From assembly GCF_021462825.1 (NCBI RefSeq), contig NZ_JAKEEB010000035.1, forward strand, positions 1-64,000: DNA of 64,000 nucleotides, in the 5' to 3' direction. Positions 26,451-34,951 of the stretch are shown one piece after another. Source of the DNA: Streptomyces glomeratus (GTDB lineage: Bacteria; Actinomycetota; Actinomycetes; Streptomycetales; Streptomycetaceae). Under the pieces are notes generated by a model that saw nothing but the letters and a program-made list of their open reading frames with translations, was not told the DNA's origin and made no database searches. Position 1 is the first letter of the stretch. Each line of letters starts with the position of its first letter. The position numbers and the translations under genes are program-made.

Positions 26451-27412
26451 ACATCCTGTTGTGGCATGTGCACGGCTCCTGGACGACTGCGTTCGTCCAG
26501 GGCCCCCACACCTACCTCGTTCCCGTGACACCAGGCCGCGACCCGGACGGGCTCGGGCGGGCCCGTACCTTCTCCTGGCCCGCCTCGGTGCGGGAGGTGA
26601 CGCCGGATGAACTGCGGGACACCGAGGTGGACCTGGTCCTGTTGCAGCGGCCGCACGAGCCGGAGCTGGCCGAGCGGTGGCTCGGCGGCCGCCGTCCCGG
26701 TCGTGACCTGCCCGCCGTCTACCTCGAGCACAACGCCCCGGACGATGACGTCCCCCTCACCCGGCATCCGTTCGCCGACCGCTCGGACCTGACGTTGATT
26801 CATGTCACCCACTTCAACCGGCTGTTCTGGGACTCCGGCACCACCCGCACCGAGGTGATCGAACACGGCGTCGTGGACCCCGGTCACCAGTACACCGGCC
26901 GGCTGGCCCGCGCCGCCGTCGTCGTGAACGAACCGGTGCGGCGCGGCCGTCACACCGGTACGGACCTGCTGCCCGCCCTCGCCGAGGCCGCCCCGCTGGA
27001 TGTGTTCGGCATGGGCACCGAGGGCCTGGCGGCCCGCCTCGGCCTGCCCGAGGAGCGGTGCCGCGGCGCCGACCTGGCGCAGGCGCAGCTGCACCGGGCG
27101 ATGGCGGAGCGCCGGTTCTATCTGCATCCGGTGCGCTGGACGTCCCTCGGCCTGTCACTGCTCGAGGCCATGCACCTCGGGATGCCCGTGGTGGCGCTGG
27201 CCACCACGGAGGTGGTCGAGGCGGTGCCGCCCGGCGCCGGCACGCTTTCCACCCGTCCCGACGTCCTGGCCCGTACCGCCCGGCACTATCTGCACGAACC
27301 GGAAGCAGCGGCCGCCGACGGCAGGCGCGCCCGGCAGGCGGCCCTCGGACGGTACGGGCTCAAGCGTTTCCTCGCCGACTGGGAGCGCGTGATGACGGAG
27401 GTCCGCTCATGA
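26447..27412 (+). CDS. Glycosyltransferase (GT-B fold, GT1/GT4-like)
   Basis: A 321-residue protein. The N-terminal half is short (MNILLWHVHGSW..., FVQGPHTYLVPV), and the C-terminal half has SLLEAMHLGMPVVAL (about 238-252), the donor-binding E-x-M-x-x-G-x-P-V motif of GT-B enzymes. YLEHNAP and IHVTHFNRLFWDSG mark the acceptor side. It is shorter than usual GT4 enzymes (about 370-420). Overlaps both neighbours. Confidence 0.82.
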   Translation: MNILLWHVHGSWTTAFVQGPHTYLVPVTPGRDPDGLGRARTFSWPASVREVTPDELRDTEVDLVLLQRPHEPELAERWLGGRRPGRDLPAVYLEHNAPDDDVPLTRHPFADRSDLTLIHVTHFNRLFWDSGTTRTEVIEHGVVDPGHQYTGRLARAAVVVNEPVRRGRHTGTDLLPALAEAAPLDVFGMGTEGLAARLGLPEERCRGADLAQAQLHRAMAERRFYLHPVRWTSLGLSLLEAMHLGMPVVALATTEVVEAVPPGAGTLSTRPDVLARTARHYLHEPEAAAADGRRARQAALGRYGLKRFLADWERVMTEVRS

Positions 27413-28680
27413 CCTCGTCCCTCCGCCCCCTCGCCGCCGCAACCTTCGACCCGGAGGGCCCCGGCTCCCTCTCGGTCGCCCTCGTCTCGGAACACGCGAG
27501 CCCCCTCGCCACGCTCGGCGGGGTCGACGCCGGCGGGCAGAACGTCCACGTCGCCCATCTCGCAGGCGCACTCGCCGACCGGGGCCACCGGGTGACCGTC
27601 TACACCCGCCGCGACGACCCCGGCCTGCCGGACCGGGTGGCGCTGCGCGACGGGGTCGAGGTGCGCCATGTCCCGGCGGGTCCGCCCGAGCCCATACCCA
27701 AGGACGAACTCCTGCCGCACATGAAGGAGTTCGGACGCCACCTCGCCAGGACCTGGCGGGTGAGCCCTCCCGATGTGGTGCACTCGCACTTCTGGATGTC
27801 CGGGATCGCCTCCCTGCGGGCCGTGCGCGAGCTGGGGCTGCCCCTGCTGCATACGTACCACGCGCTCGGAACCGTGAAGCGACGGCATCAGCAGCTGGCG
27901 GACACCAGCCCCCCGAAGCGCATCGCCTACGAGACGGAGGTCGGCCTGGGCTGCGACCGGGTCATCGCCACCTGCCGGGACGAGGTCGTCGAACTGGGCC
28001 GCATGGGCATCCCCAGTGGCAGGATCACCGTCGTGCCGTGCGGGGTCGACACCGCCCTGTTCACCCCGCGCGGACCGGCCGCCGCACCCGGTACCGCCCG
28101 GCATCGGCTGCTCCAGCTGGGCCGTCTGGTTCCGCGCAAGGGCGCGGCGGTCGCCATCGACGCGCTGGCCCTGCTCCCCGGCACCGAGCTCGTCATCGTC
28201 GGGGGGCCTCCGGCGGACCGCCTCGACGAGGATCCGGAGGTACGCCGGCTGCGCCGTATCGCCGCGGACGCCGGCGTCGCCGACCGGGTCCGCTTCATCG
28301 GCGGGGTGCCCAGCCGCGAGGTTCCGGCGCTGCTGCGCGGGGCGGATGTGGTGGTGTGCCCTGCAGACTACGAGCCGTTCGGGATCGTGCCGCTGGAGGC
28401 GATGGCGTGCGGCAAGCCGGTCGTCGCCAGCGCGGTGGGCGGCCAGCTGGACACGGTCGCGGACCCGAGCACCGGGCGGCTGGTGCCGCCCCGCGACCCG
28501 GACGCCCTCGCCCGGGCGGTCGGCGAGCTGCTCGCCGACCCCGAGGCACGTCGGGCGTGCGGTGCGGCGGGCCGGCGTCGCGTGCTGCGCAGGTACGGCT
28601 GGGGCCGGGTAGCCGCGGCCACCGAGGCGGCGTACTGCGCCGTCCTGGATGCCCAGCCCGCCGTCAAGGGGGTGGTCTGA
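27409..28680 (+). CDS. Family 4 glycosyltransferase
   Basis: A 423-residue retaining GT-B enzyme. The N-terminal domain has GGVDAGGQNVHVAHLA (about 37-52) and HSHFWMSG (about 125-132); the C-terminal domain has LLQLGRLVPRKG (about 235-246) and YEPFGIVPLEAMACGKPVVAS (about 320-340, E-x7-E motif). The GG-x-x-x-GG-Q-N-V opening resembles sucrose-phosphate synthase and MshA-like enzymes. Last gene of the first coupled run; 135 bases, including a GC-rich perfect palindrome (28705-28722), separate it from the heptose genes. Confidence 0.9.
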   Translation: MTSSLRPLAAATFDPEGPGSLSVALVSEHASPLATLGGVDAGGQNVHVAHLAGALADRGHRVTVYTRRDDPGLPDRVALRDGVEVRHVPAGPPEPIPKDELLPHMKEFGRHLARTWRVSPPDVVHSHFWMSGIASLRAVRELGLPLLHTYHALGTVKRRHQQLADTSPPKRIAYETEVGLGCDRVIATCRDEVVELGRMGIPSGRITVVPCGVDTALFTPRGPAAAPGTARHRLLQLGRLVPRKGAAVAIDALALLPGTELVIVGGPPADRLDEDPEVRRLRRIAADAGVADRVRFIGGVPSREVPALLRGADVVVCPADYEPFGIVPLEAMACGKPVVASAVGGQLDTVADPSTGRLVPPRDPDALARAVGELLADPEARRACGAAGRRRVLRRYGWGRVAAATEAAYCAVLDAQPAVKGVV

Positions 28681-28815
28681 CACGGCCCCCGCCCGCCCGG
28701 GCCCGGGCCGGGCGCCCGGCCCACGACAGCCTTCCCGACCGACCGCGCAGCACCGACGTCCGAAGGAGGTGCGGGTCCGGCCGCCGTCGCCTGCGACGCG
28801 GTACGCCCGATCAGC

Positions 28816-29472
28816 ATGACGGAACCAACGGAATCCCCTGCACTCGATGCCGCACAGCTGCACTGCCGGTCACTGGAGCGGGCGCTCGTACGGTTGCGCC
28901 GGGACGGACTGCATCGGATCGCGGACTGGGGCGCCCGGCTCGCGGCCGTCCTCCCCGCCGGCGGCCGGCTGCTGGCGGCGGGCAACGGCGGCAGCGCGGC
29001 GCAGGCCCAGCATCTGACCGCCGAGCTCGTGGGCCGGTACCGCAGGGAGCGGCCGGCCTTCTCGGCCATCTCCCTGCACGCGGAGACCTCCAGTGTGACC
29101 GCCATCGGCAACGACTACGGCTTCGATCACGTGTACGCACGGCAGGTGACGGCCCACGGCCGGCCCGGGGACGTGCTCGTGCTGCTGTCCACCTCCGGCC
29201 GCAGCACCAATCTGATCACCGCGGCCATGGCGGGCCGGGCGGGCGGGCTGCGCGTCTGGGCGCTGACCGGGCCGGGCCCGAATCCGCTGGCGGAGGCGGC
29301 GGACGACGCGCTGTGCATCGACGCCGACAGCACGGCGACCGTCCAGGAGGCGCACCTCGTCGCGGTCCACCTGCTGTGCGAGGGCTTCGACGCGGCACTG
29401 GCCGGGCCCGCGGGGGGCGCCGGCCACCAGGCGGCGCACCGTACGGTGGGGGCCCACCGGAGGGCGTCGTGA
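28816..29472 (+). CDS. gmhA: SIS-domain phosphoheptose isomerase (GmhA-like)
   Basis: A 218-residue sugar isomerase. GNGGSAAQAQHLTAELVGRY (about 56-75), SSVTAIGNDYGFDHVYARQV (about 95-114), LSTSGRSTN and the final H-L-x-x-x-H-L-L-C-E segment match GmhA, which converts sedoheptulose 7-phosphate to D-glycero-D-manno-heptose 7-phosphate. The ATG at 28816 has a poor ribosome site. A strong AAGGAGG lies at 28763-28769, about 46 bases upstream without a usable start beside it, so the start is not certain. Its stop overlaps the HldE start as GTGA. Confidence 0.92.
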   Translation: MTEPTESPALDAAQLHCRSLERALVRLRRDGLHRIADWGARLAAVLPAGGRLLAAGNGGSAAQAQHLTAELVGRYRRERPAFSAISLHAETSSVTAIGNDYGFDHVYARQVTAHGRPGDVLVLLSTSGRSTNLITAAMAGRAGGLRVWALTGPGPNPLAEAADDALCIDADSTATVQEAHLVAVHLLCEGFDAALAGPAGGAGHQAAHRTVGAHRRAS

Positions 29473-30863
29473 AGGGGCCGGGGCCGCTCGTCGTGGTGGG
29501 GGACGTGCTGCTCGACGAGGACATCGAGGGCGTCGCCAGCCGCCTGTCCCCGGACGCCCCCGCACCCGTTGTCGATGTCACCGAGGACCGGCGCCATCCC
29601 GGCGGAGCGGGGCTGGCCGCCGCGCTGGCCGCCCGGGACGGCCGGGAGGTGATCCTCGTCAGCGCGCTCGGCGACGACTCCGCGAGTGAGGCCGTACGCC
29701 GTGCGCTGCGCGGCCGGGTCCGGCTGGTGGAGATACCCCTGAAGGGGAGCCTGCCGGTGAAGACCCGGGTACTGGCGAGCGGCCGGCCCCTGGTGCGGAT
29801 CGACCGCGGTGGCGGCACACCCGGCGAACCGGACGGCGCGGTGCGCGACGCACTGGCCCAGGCGCATGCCGTGCTCGTCGCCGACTACGGGCGACGCACG
29901 GCGAGCGCGGTGCGGGAGCATCTGGCGGCCGTGGCCGCCCGCACGCCCCTGGTGTGGGACCCGCACCCCCGGGGCGACACGCCCGTGCCGGGAGCCCGGC
30001 TGGTCACCCCGAACGCCGCCGAGGCACGCGCCCTGTGCCCGGGCGAGGGCGAATCGCTGCGCGCATACGCCGAGCGCGGGGCGGAACTCGCCGAGCGCTG
30101 GCAGACGGCCGGTGTGGCCGTGACCCTGGGCGAACGCGGAGCCCTGCTGGCCAGGCCGGGCACCGCTACGCCGATGCTGGTCCCGGCGCCCTACCGGGCC
30201 CAGGGGGATCCATGCGGCGCGGGCGACTGCTTCGCCGCCACGACGGCGGCGGCGCTGGCCGACGGGGCGCTCCCGGAGGAGGCGGTGCAGCGGGCCGTCG
30301 CCGAGGCCGCCGCGTTCGTGGCGGCGGGCGGTGCCGGAAACCCGGCGCTGTGGCGGACGGCGCCGTCGCCGCACTTGGACGCGCCGAAGACCGACGCCTT
30401 CGCCCTCGCGGAGCGCGTGCGGGCGCGGGGAGGCACGGTGGTGGCCACCGGCGGCTGCTTCGATCTGCTGCATGCCGGGCACGTCGGCCTGCTGGAGAGC
30501 GCACGGCGCATCGGCGACTGCCTCATCGTCTGTCTCAACTCCGACGCCTCTCTCGCCCGCCTCAAGGGCCCCGGGCGCCCGATCAACCCCGTGGCGGACC
30601 GGGTCCGGGTCCTGGAGGCGCTCGGCAGCGTGGACGCCGTCGCCGTCTTCGAGGAGGACACGCCTCAGACACTTCTGGAGCGGCTGCGGCCCGATGTGTG
30701 GGTCAAGGGCGGCGACTACTCCGTACAGGAACTGCCGGAGGCCGAGGCCCTGCGGGCGTGGGGCGGGCAGGCGGTGGTCCTTCCCTACCTCGACGGCCGC
30801 TCCACCACCCGCCTGGCGCTGCGCGCGGCGCGGGCCGCCGTACCCCCGGGCTCACCGCCGTGA
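29469..30863 (+). CDS. hldE: Bifunctional heptose kinase/nucleotidyltransferase (HldE/RfaE-like)
   Basis: A 464-residue protein. Residues 1-300 form a ribokinase-family kinase (VVVGDVLLDEDIEG at the start, H-P-G-G-A-G near 40, and DPCGAGDCFAATTAA near 250). Residues about 320-460 form a cytidylyltransferase-like domain with GGCFDLLHAGHVGLLE (HxGH) and the WVKGGDYS segment. The kinase phosphorylates heptose 7-phosphate at C1; the second domain attaches the nucleotide to heptose 1-phosphate. Starts at a GTG overlapping the gmhA stop. The order gmhA-hldE with gmhB nearby gives a full route to NDP-heptose. Confidence 0.94.
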   Translation: MKGPGPLVVVGDVLLDEDIEGVASRLSPDAPAPVVDVTEDRRHPGGAGLAAALAARDGREVILVSALGDDSASEAVRRALRGRVRLVEIPLKGSLPVKTRVLASGRPLVRIDRGGGTPGEPDGAVRDALAQAHAVLVADYGRRTASAVREHLAAVAARTPLVWDPHPRGDTPVPGARLVTPNAAEARALCPGEGESLRAYAERGAELAERWQTAGVAVTLGERGALLARPGTATPMLVPAPYRAQGDPCGAGDCFAATTAAALADGALPEEAVQRAVAEAAAFVAAGGAGNPALWRTAPSPHLDAPKTDAFALAERVRARGGTVVATGGCFDLLHAGHVGLLESARRIGDCLIVCLNSDASLARLKGPGRPINPVADRVRVLEALGSVDAVAVFEEDTPQTLLERLRPDVWVKGGDYSVQELPEAEALRAWGGQAVVLPYLDGRSTTRLALRAARAAVPPGSPP

Positions 30864-31969
30864 ACACAACGGCCCGGCACGGCACACCACCGGGATCCGG
30901 CCGGCCCCGGGCGCTGGTGCTGCGGGCGCTCGGGCTGGGGGATCTGCTGACCGTGGTGCCCGCCCTGAGGGCGCTCCGCAGGCATCTGCCCCGGCACGAG
31001 ATCGTGCTCGCCGCACCCGAGCGGCTGTCCGAGGCTGCCGCCGCCACCGGCCTCGTGGACCGGCTGCTGCCGGCGTCGGCGGCGGGCCGGGCGGTGCCCG
31101 CGGACCTGGCGTGGACCGGGCAGCCTCCCGATCTCGCCGTGGACCTGCACGGCAACGGACCACCGAGCCATCTGCTGCTCCAGCGGCTGCGGCCCGGGCG
31201 GCTCCTCGCCTACGCACATCCGGGGACGCCCGGCATCGCCGGTCCCCGATGGCGGGAGGACGAACACGAACGGCAGCGGTGGTGCCGGCTGCTGGACTGG
31301 TACGGCATCGCGGCCGATCCGGAGGAGGTACGGATCCCGGCGCCTTCGGTCCCCTCTCCCGCGCCGGGCGCCGTCGTCGTGCACCCGGGCGCCGACGCCG
31401 CCGCCCGATGCTGGCCGAAGGAGCGGTTTGCGGCCGTGGCGAGGGAGGTGCGCCGCCGGGGTCACGAGGTCGTCGTGACCGCGGGCGCCGGGGAGGGTTC
31501 GCTCGCACGGTTCGTGGCGGCGGAGGCCGGACTGCCGCCGGCCGCGGTGCTGGGAGGCGCGCAGGACGTGCCGTTCGACCGGCTGGCCGCCCTGGTCGCG
31601 GAGGCCCGCTGTGTCGTGGTCGGGGACACGGGGCTCGCCCATCTGGCCACGGCGCTCGGCACGGCGTCGGTGGTGCTGTTCGGCCCGGTCGCCCCTCGGC
31701 TGTGGGGGCCGCCTGTCGACGCCCGTCATCGAGTGCTGTGGCATCCGGCGGGCGACGACTCGGCCCGCCCGGGGGACGCGCACGGGCGGGTGCCGGACGA
31801 ACGGCTGCTCAGGATCACCGTCGGCGAGGTCGTCGGGGCGATCGGCGAGCTGCTGAAACGCCCGCAAGGCCCGGCCGCGGGCACCCGGTGCGTGAACCCG
31901 GAGTCCGCAACGGAGGCCTCCGACACGGAGGCCTCCGCCCTGGCACGCGGCCTGCGCACTCCCGGGTGA
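30860..31969 (+). CDS. Family 9 glycosyltransferase (heptosyltransferase-like), second copy
   Basis: A 369-residue GT9 enzyme. LVLRALGLGDLLTVVPALRAL (near 20), VVVHPGADAAARCWPKERF (about 175) and VVGDTGLAHLATALGTASVVLFG (about 253-275) are the family motifs. It differs clearly from the copy at 25293, so the two probably add heptose to different acceptors. GTG start overlaps the hldE stop. The last 25 residues are a Ser/Thr/Glu tail with a short duplication (ATEAS/DTEAS). Confidence 0.9.
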   Translation: MNTTARHGTPPGSGRPRALVLRALGLGDLLTVVPALRALRRHLPRHEIVLAAPERLSEAAAATGLVDRLLPASAAGRAVPADLAWTGQPPDLAVDLHGNGPPSHLLLQRLRPGRLLAYAHPGTPGIAGPRWREDEHERQRWCRLLDWYGIAADPEEVRIPAPSVPSPAPGAVVVHPGADAAARCWPKERFAAVAREVRRRGHEVVVTAGAGEGSLARFVAAEAGLPPAAVLGGAQDVPFDRLAALVAEARCVVVGDTGLAHLATALGTASVVLFGPVAPRLWGPPVDARHRVLWHPAGDDSARPGDAHGRVPDERLLRITVGEVVGAIGELLKRPQGPAAGTRCVNPESATEASDTEASALARGLRTPG

Positions 31970-32044
31970 CGACACCGGGGGCCGGGGCCGGGGCGTCGCG
32001 CACCGGCACCGGGGCCGGGGCCCGGGGTATCCCGCAGCGCCCTC

Positions 32045-32075
32045 TCCGCATCCCCGCCCGGGGCGGGGATGCGGA
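32045..32075. terminator. Perfect 15-bp hairpin between convergent operons
   Basis: Bases 32045-32059 pair perfectly with 32061-32075 around a single central base. The position, between the last glycan gene and the convergent MFS gene, indicates a bidirectional terminator. Confidence 0.85.
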
Positions 32076-32101
32076 ACCCTGCCGCCCCCGCCCCGGCTGA
32101 A

Positions 32102-33487
32102 TCAGGCGGCCTGGCTCAGCGCCGGCTGCGACGTGACGGCGTCGCGCACCTCGGTGTGCAGAAGCACAGGCGCTGCGGCGCGGCGGCGGCGCAGAACGAA
32201 GCCCGTTGCGACGGAACCGGAGATGATCAGCCCGCCGGCCACGAGGGCGCCCCGCGCACCGGCCGTCTCCATCAGCAAGCCCAGCGCGGGCGGACCGCCG
32301 AGGCCCCAGGCCGTGCTGATCGTGCCCCACACGCCCAGGACACGTCCGCGCAGATGGGCGGGCGGGTCGGTCTGCAGCACGGTCGTCCCCGCGGTGTCGG
32401 AGACGGTCTCCACCACGGCCATGGGCAGGACCAGTACCAGCAGGACGGCCAGCGACGGCGACAGCCCGGCCACGACCTGCAGCAGGCCGCCGGCGGCCGC
32501 CAGGGTGCACACGAGTCGGACGGAGGGCCGGCGCAGCCGGGCGCCGAGGACCGCGCCGATGATGCCTCCCACGGCCAGGACGGTGGACACCGTGCCGAAC
32601 GCTCCGGCGCCGCCTGCGAGCGGCCCGGTCACCAGCACGGCGAGCGTCAGGCCGTAGTTCCGCCCGAACACCGCGCTGAGGCCGGTGATACCGGCGAGGG
32701 CGACGAGCCGGGGGCGGCGCATGAAGAAGCCCAGTCCCTCACGCACGGTCATCTCCTTGGCCGGGGCCCGGGTGCCGCGCTGCGCGGGGACCGCGGGTGC
32801 TCGGCGCTCGGCGGGCCGGCCGGCGCCGGGGACCGGACGGAGGAACGGGATGACCGACGCCACGAAAAGGAAGGACAGCCCGTTTGCGGCATAGGCGGCG
32901 GCCGTACCGAAGACCGCGACCGCCACACCGGCGAGCGCCGTACCGGTCAGCCGGCCCGCGCTGTGCACCAGGGAGCCCACCCCGATGGCCGAGGGCACGT
33001 CCTCGGGTCGGACCAGATCGTTGCCCAGCAGGGCGCACGCGGGAGCGTCGACGGTGGCGACGAGACCGGTGACGGCGGCCAGCGCCAGCAGCACCGGCAG
33101 GTCGAGCCGGCCGCAGGCGACCAGGACGGCCGTCACGAAGGCGACGGTGCCGAGGAGCGCCTGGCTGACCGTGGCGGTGAGCTTCCGGGGCCAGCGGTCG
33201 ACGGCGGCACCACCCAGAAGGCTCACCAGCAGGGCGGGAGCGGCCTGTACGGAGATCGACAGCCCCGTGGCGGCGGCGGACCCGGTGATCTTCAGCACCA
33301 GCAGGTTCTGCACGGTGAGCTGCATCCAGGTGCCGGAGTTCGACACGAAGTTCGCGAGGGACCACCAGCGCATGCTGCGGTAACGCAGGGAACGCCACGG
33401 CGAGGCGGACTCGGTCGGCGGCGGAACGGAAGCGGAGTCCGGAGTGGAGACAGGGGTGGGTACGGAAGCGGCAGAGGAGGAAGGCAC
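32102..33487 (-). CDS. MFS transporter (EntS-like, MFS_3)
   Basis: A 461-residue permease with about twelve helices. It carries FVSNSGTWMQLTVQNLLVL at the first helix, LLGGAAVDRWPRKL at the loop 2-3 signature (G-x3-D-R-x-x-R-x) and the pattern of siderophore/macrolide exporters. A 40-residue Ser/Pro/Thr-rich cytoplasmic lead precedes helix 1. The GTG ending at 33487 lacks a good ribosome site, so a later start is possible. It could export a product of the nearby genes, but no link is shown. Confidence 0.87.
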   Translation of the reverse strand: MPSSSAASVPTPVSTPDSASVPPPTESASPWRSLRYRSMRWWSLANFVSNSGTWMQLTVQNLLVLKITGSAAATGLSISVQAAPALLVSLLGGAAVDRWPRKLTATVSQALLGTVAFVTAVLVACGRLDLPVLLALAAVTGLVATVDAPACALLGNDLVRPEDVPSAIGVGSLVHSAGRLTGTALAGVAVAVFGTAAAYAANGLSFLFVASVIPFLRPVPGAGRPAERRAPAVPAQRGTRAPAKEMTVREGLGFFMRRPRLVALAGITGLSAVFGRNYGLTLAVLVTGPLAGGAGAFGTVSTVLAVGGIIGAVLGARLRRPSVRLVCTLAAAGGLLQVVAGLSPSLAVLLVLVLPMAVVETVSDTAGTTVLQTDPPAHLRGRVLGVWGTISTAWGLGGPPALGLLMETAGARGALVAGGLIISGSVATGFVLRRRRAAAPVLLHTEVRDAVTSQPALSQAA

Positions 33488-33707
33488 AGTGATGACTCGG
33501 ATACGGTCCGGGTCCCGGAGGACTCACAGAGAGGAATCGGCGGGAGCTCGGGGAACCGGGCTGCGCTGCGCGGTCGCTCCACCGGATCTTGCGGTGTGCC
33601 GTGCTCCGCCCGGAGTCCCTCAGGGAGCCCGGGCGAATCGACCTGTTCATCGTGGGGAAAGGACCGCCGAGTCGTCCACCGAGTGCTCTCGGCCAGGACG
33701 TCCGGAC

Positions 33708-33744
33708 AGCGGCAAGTCCCCGACGCCGTCGGGGACTTGCCGCT
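33708..33744. terminator. Perfect 18-bp hairpin
   Basis: Bases 33708-33725 pair without mismatch with 33727-33744 around one unpaired base. On the minus strand it follows the small frame-broken ORF ending at 33786, and it lies upstream of the MFS gene. Confidence 0.85.
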
Positions 33745-33785
33745 GCTTGTGCACTTGCTCACAGGGGCCGGCCGACCGCCGTGGC

Positions 33786-33960
33786 TCAGCCCTCCGGTTC
33801 CTCCTGTTCCTCCTGGATCGGCGGCTTGGGTGCCTCACACAGGTACTGCGGCAGCACCGGTTTGCCGCCCTCGCTGTTCGTCCGCCGGCTTCAGGACCAC
33901 GTCGTCGGTGGTGTCCCTCTTGGGCCGGTTCTCCCGGGAGCACTCACCGCGGCATGTCCT
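33786..33960 (-). pseudogene. Frame-broken small ORF
   Basis: Two adjacent minus-strand frames each look coding by codon bias. The upstream part reads CSRENRPKRDTTDDVVLKP; a shift near 33870 then leads into EGGKPVLPQYLCEAPKPP and an acidic tail ending at 33786. Neither piece alone has a good start and stop, so this is a single-indel break or a sequencing error in a roughly 60-codon gene. It sits between the acidic ORF at 33984 and the hairpin. I do not recognise the product. The rest of 33488-33985 shows nothing else. Confidence 0.4.
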
Positions 33961-33983
33961 TACGTGTGCCCCCGTGGTACTCC

Positions 33984-34130
33984 TCACCCCCGGGCGTCGT
34001 CCGTCGTGGGGCCGACATCCTCCTCCTCGGCCTCGTCGTCCTCTCCCTCGGTGCGTGGCGGCTGGTCGGCGTCGCCCATCTCGTCGGGGAACCGCTCGCC
34101 CTCCGCCTGGGAGGGTGTGCTCTCGCTCAT
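33984..34130 (-). CDS. 48-residue acidic protein
   Basis: On the minus strand, GGAGGAG six bases before an ATG (ending at 34130) starts a 48-codon frame with high third-position G/C and a TGA at 33984. The product is extremely acidic (blocks of D and E near 28-39) with Ser/Thr/Pro at both ends, probably disordered. It lies 21 bases downstream of the 177-residue gene on the same strand and may be cotranscribed. Function unknown. Confidence 0.65.
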   Translation of the reverse strand: MSESTPSQAEGERFPDEMGDADQPPRTEGEDDEAEEEDVGPTTDDARG

Positions 34131-34151
34131 CCGTGTCTCCTCCGGGGCGTG

Positions 34152-34685
34152 TCAGGTGGCCAGGAACGTCTCCTGCGACTGCCGCATACGCAGGTGCTCC
34201 AGCGTGCTCAGCTGCCTTTCGGCCCGTGCGACGAGGTCGTCGAGCTGCGCCGGGTCGAGGCGTCCGTCACTCTCCGCGACCCGGCGCAGCGTCCGCCATC
34301 CGGCTGCCTTCCCCTCGACTCCCAGCCGGAGCAGCTCCAGTTCGGCCAATGAGGTGAGCGGGGAGCGGCCGACGAGACGGCCGTTGGGCTTCAGGCGCCC
34401 CGCCAGCTCGACCGTGGCTGCCGTCCAGACCTTGTAGCGGCGCGCCGGGACGCCGAGTCTCCTCATGCTCTCGAGCAGGGCCTCGCGGTCCTCCGCGATC
34501 TCGTCCGCGATCGGCTGCAGCGACGCTCCGAACGGCGAGCCGCGCAACGACCTGGCCAGGTACGCGGCACGGCGGGTCCCGACGGTGGAGCCGGCCAGGT
34601 GGTCGTTGAGGTAGATGCCCAGCAGGTCGGTCCGGGTCCGGCGGGCCCGGGGGGCGGCCGCGCCGTCGGTCCGTGCGTCGCTCAT
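34152..34685 (-). CDS. Conserved hypothetical all-helical protein
   Basis: A 177-residue protein predicted to be almost entirely alpha-helical, with regular heptad-like Leu spacing (YLARSLRGS, ADEIAEDREALLESMRRLG, LAELELLRLGVEGKAAGWRTL, RAERQLSTLEHLRMRQ). The pattern is reminiscent of ferritin-like or four-helix bundles but has no metal-binding Glu/His set that I can see. The ATG ending at 34685 has a GAGG site. Upstream gap 34686-34951 separates it from the divergent cytochrome bd operon. Confidence 0.72.
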   Translation of the reverse strand: MSDARTDGAAAPRARRTRTDLLGIYLNDHLAGSTVGTRRAAYLARSLRGSPFGASLQPIADEIAEDREALLESMRRLGVPARRYKVWTAATVELAGRLKPNGRLVGRSPLTSLAELELLRLGVEGKAAGWRTLRRVAESDGRLDPAQLDDLVARAERQLSTLEHLRMRQSQETFLAT

Positions 34686-34951
34686 CGCGCCTCATCCCTT
34701 TCTCCGCGGCGTGTCCGCGGGTGGACGCGGGACCCGTCGAGTACCCGCGCCACCTGCGCCCACCCGCCCGTCCGGGCTCCTTCCCTCGCCGCCCCCGCGG
34801 AGGTACGGCGGCCCGGCTGCCTCCGGTGATGCTCCGTTTGCGGGGAAAACCGACAGGTCACGCGCGGCGCGCCGCGCTTCGGACCGCGAGAAGGGCAACC
34901 GTGTCAGGGCTGCCGTCGGTCGGTGGCACCGGGTGAGAGAGGAAGTGTCCG

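Noticed and set aside
28763..28769. Perfect ribosome site as the start of gmhA
   Set aside because: No ATG, GTG or TTG lies at a usable distance in frame; the ATG at 28816 is too far, so it may be coincidental.
20628..31969. Secondary-metabolite cluster (carbamoylated aminoglycoside or similar)
   Set aside because: No polyketide, peptide synthetase, aminotransferase or cyclitol genes; GT9 plus heptose genes fit a glycan better.
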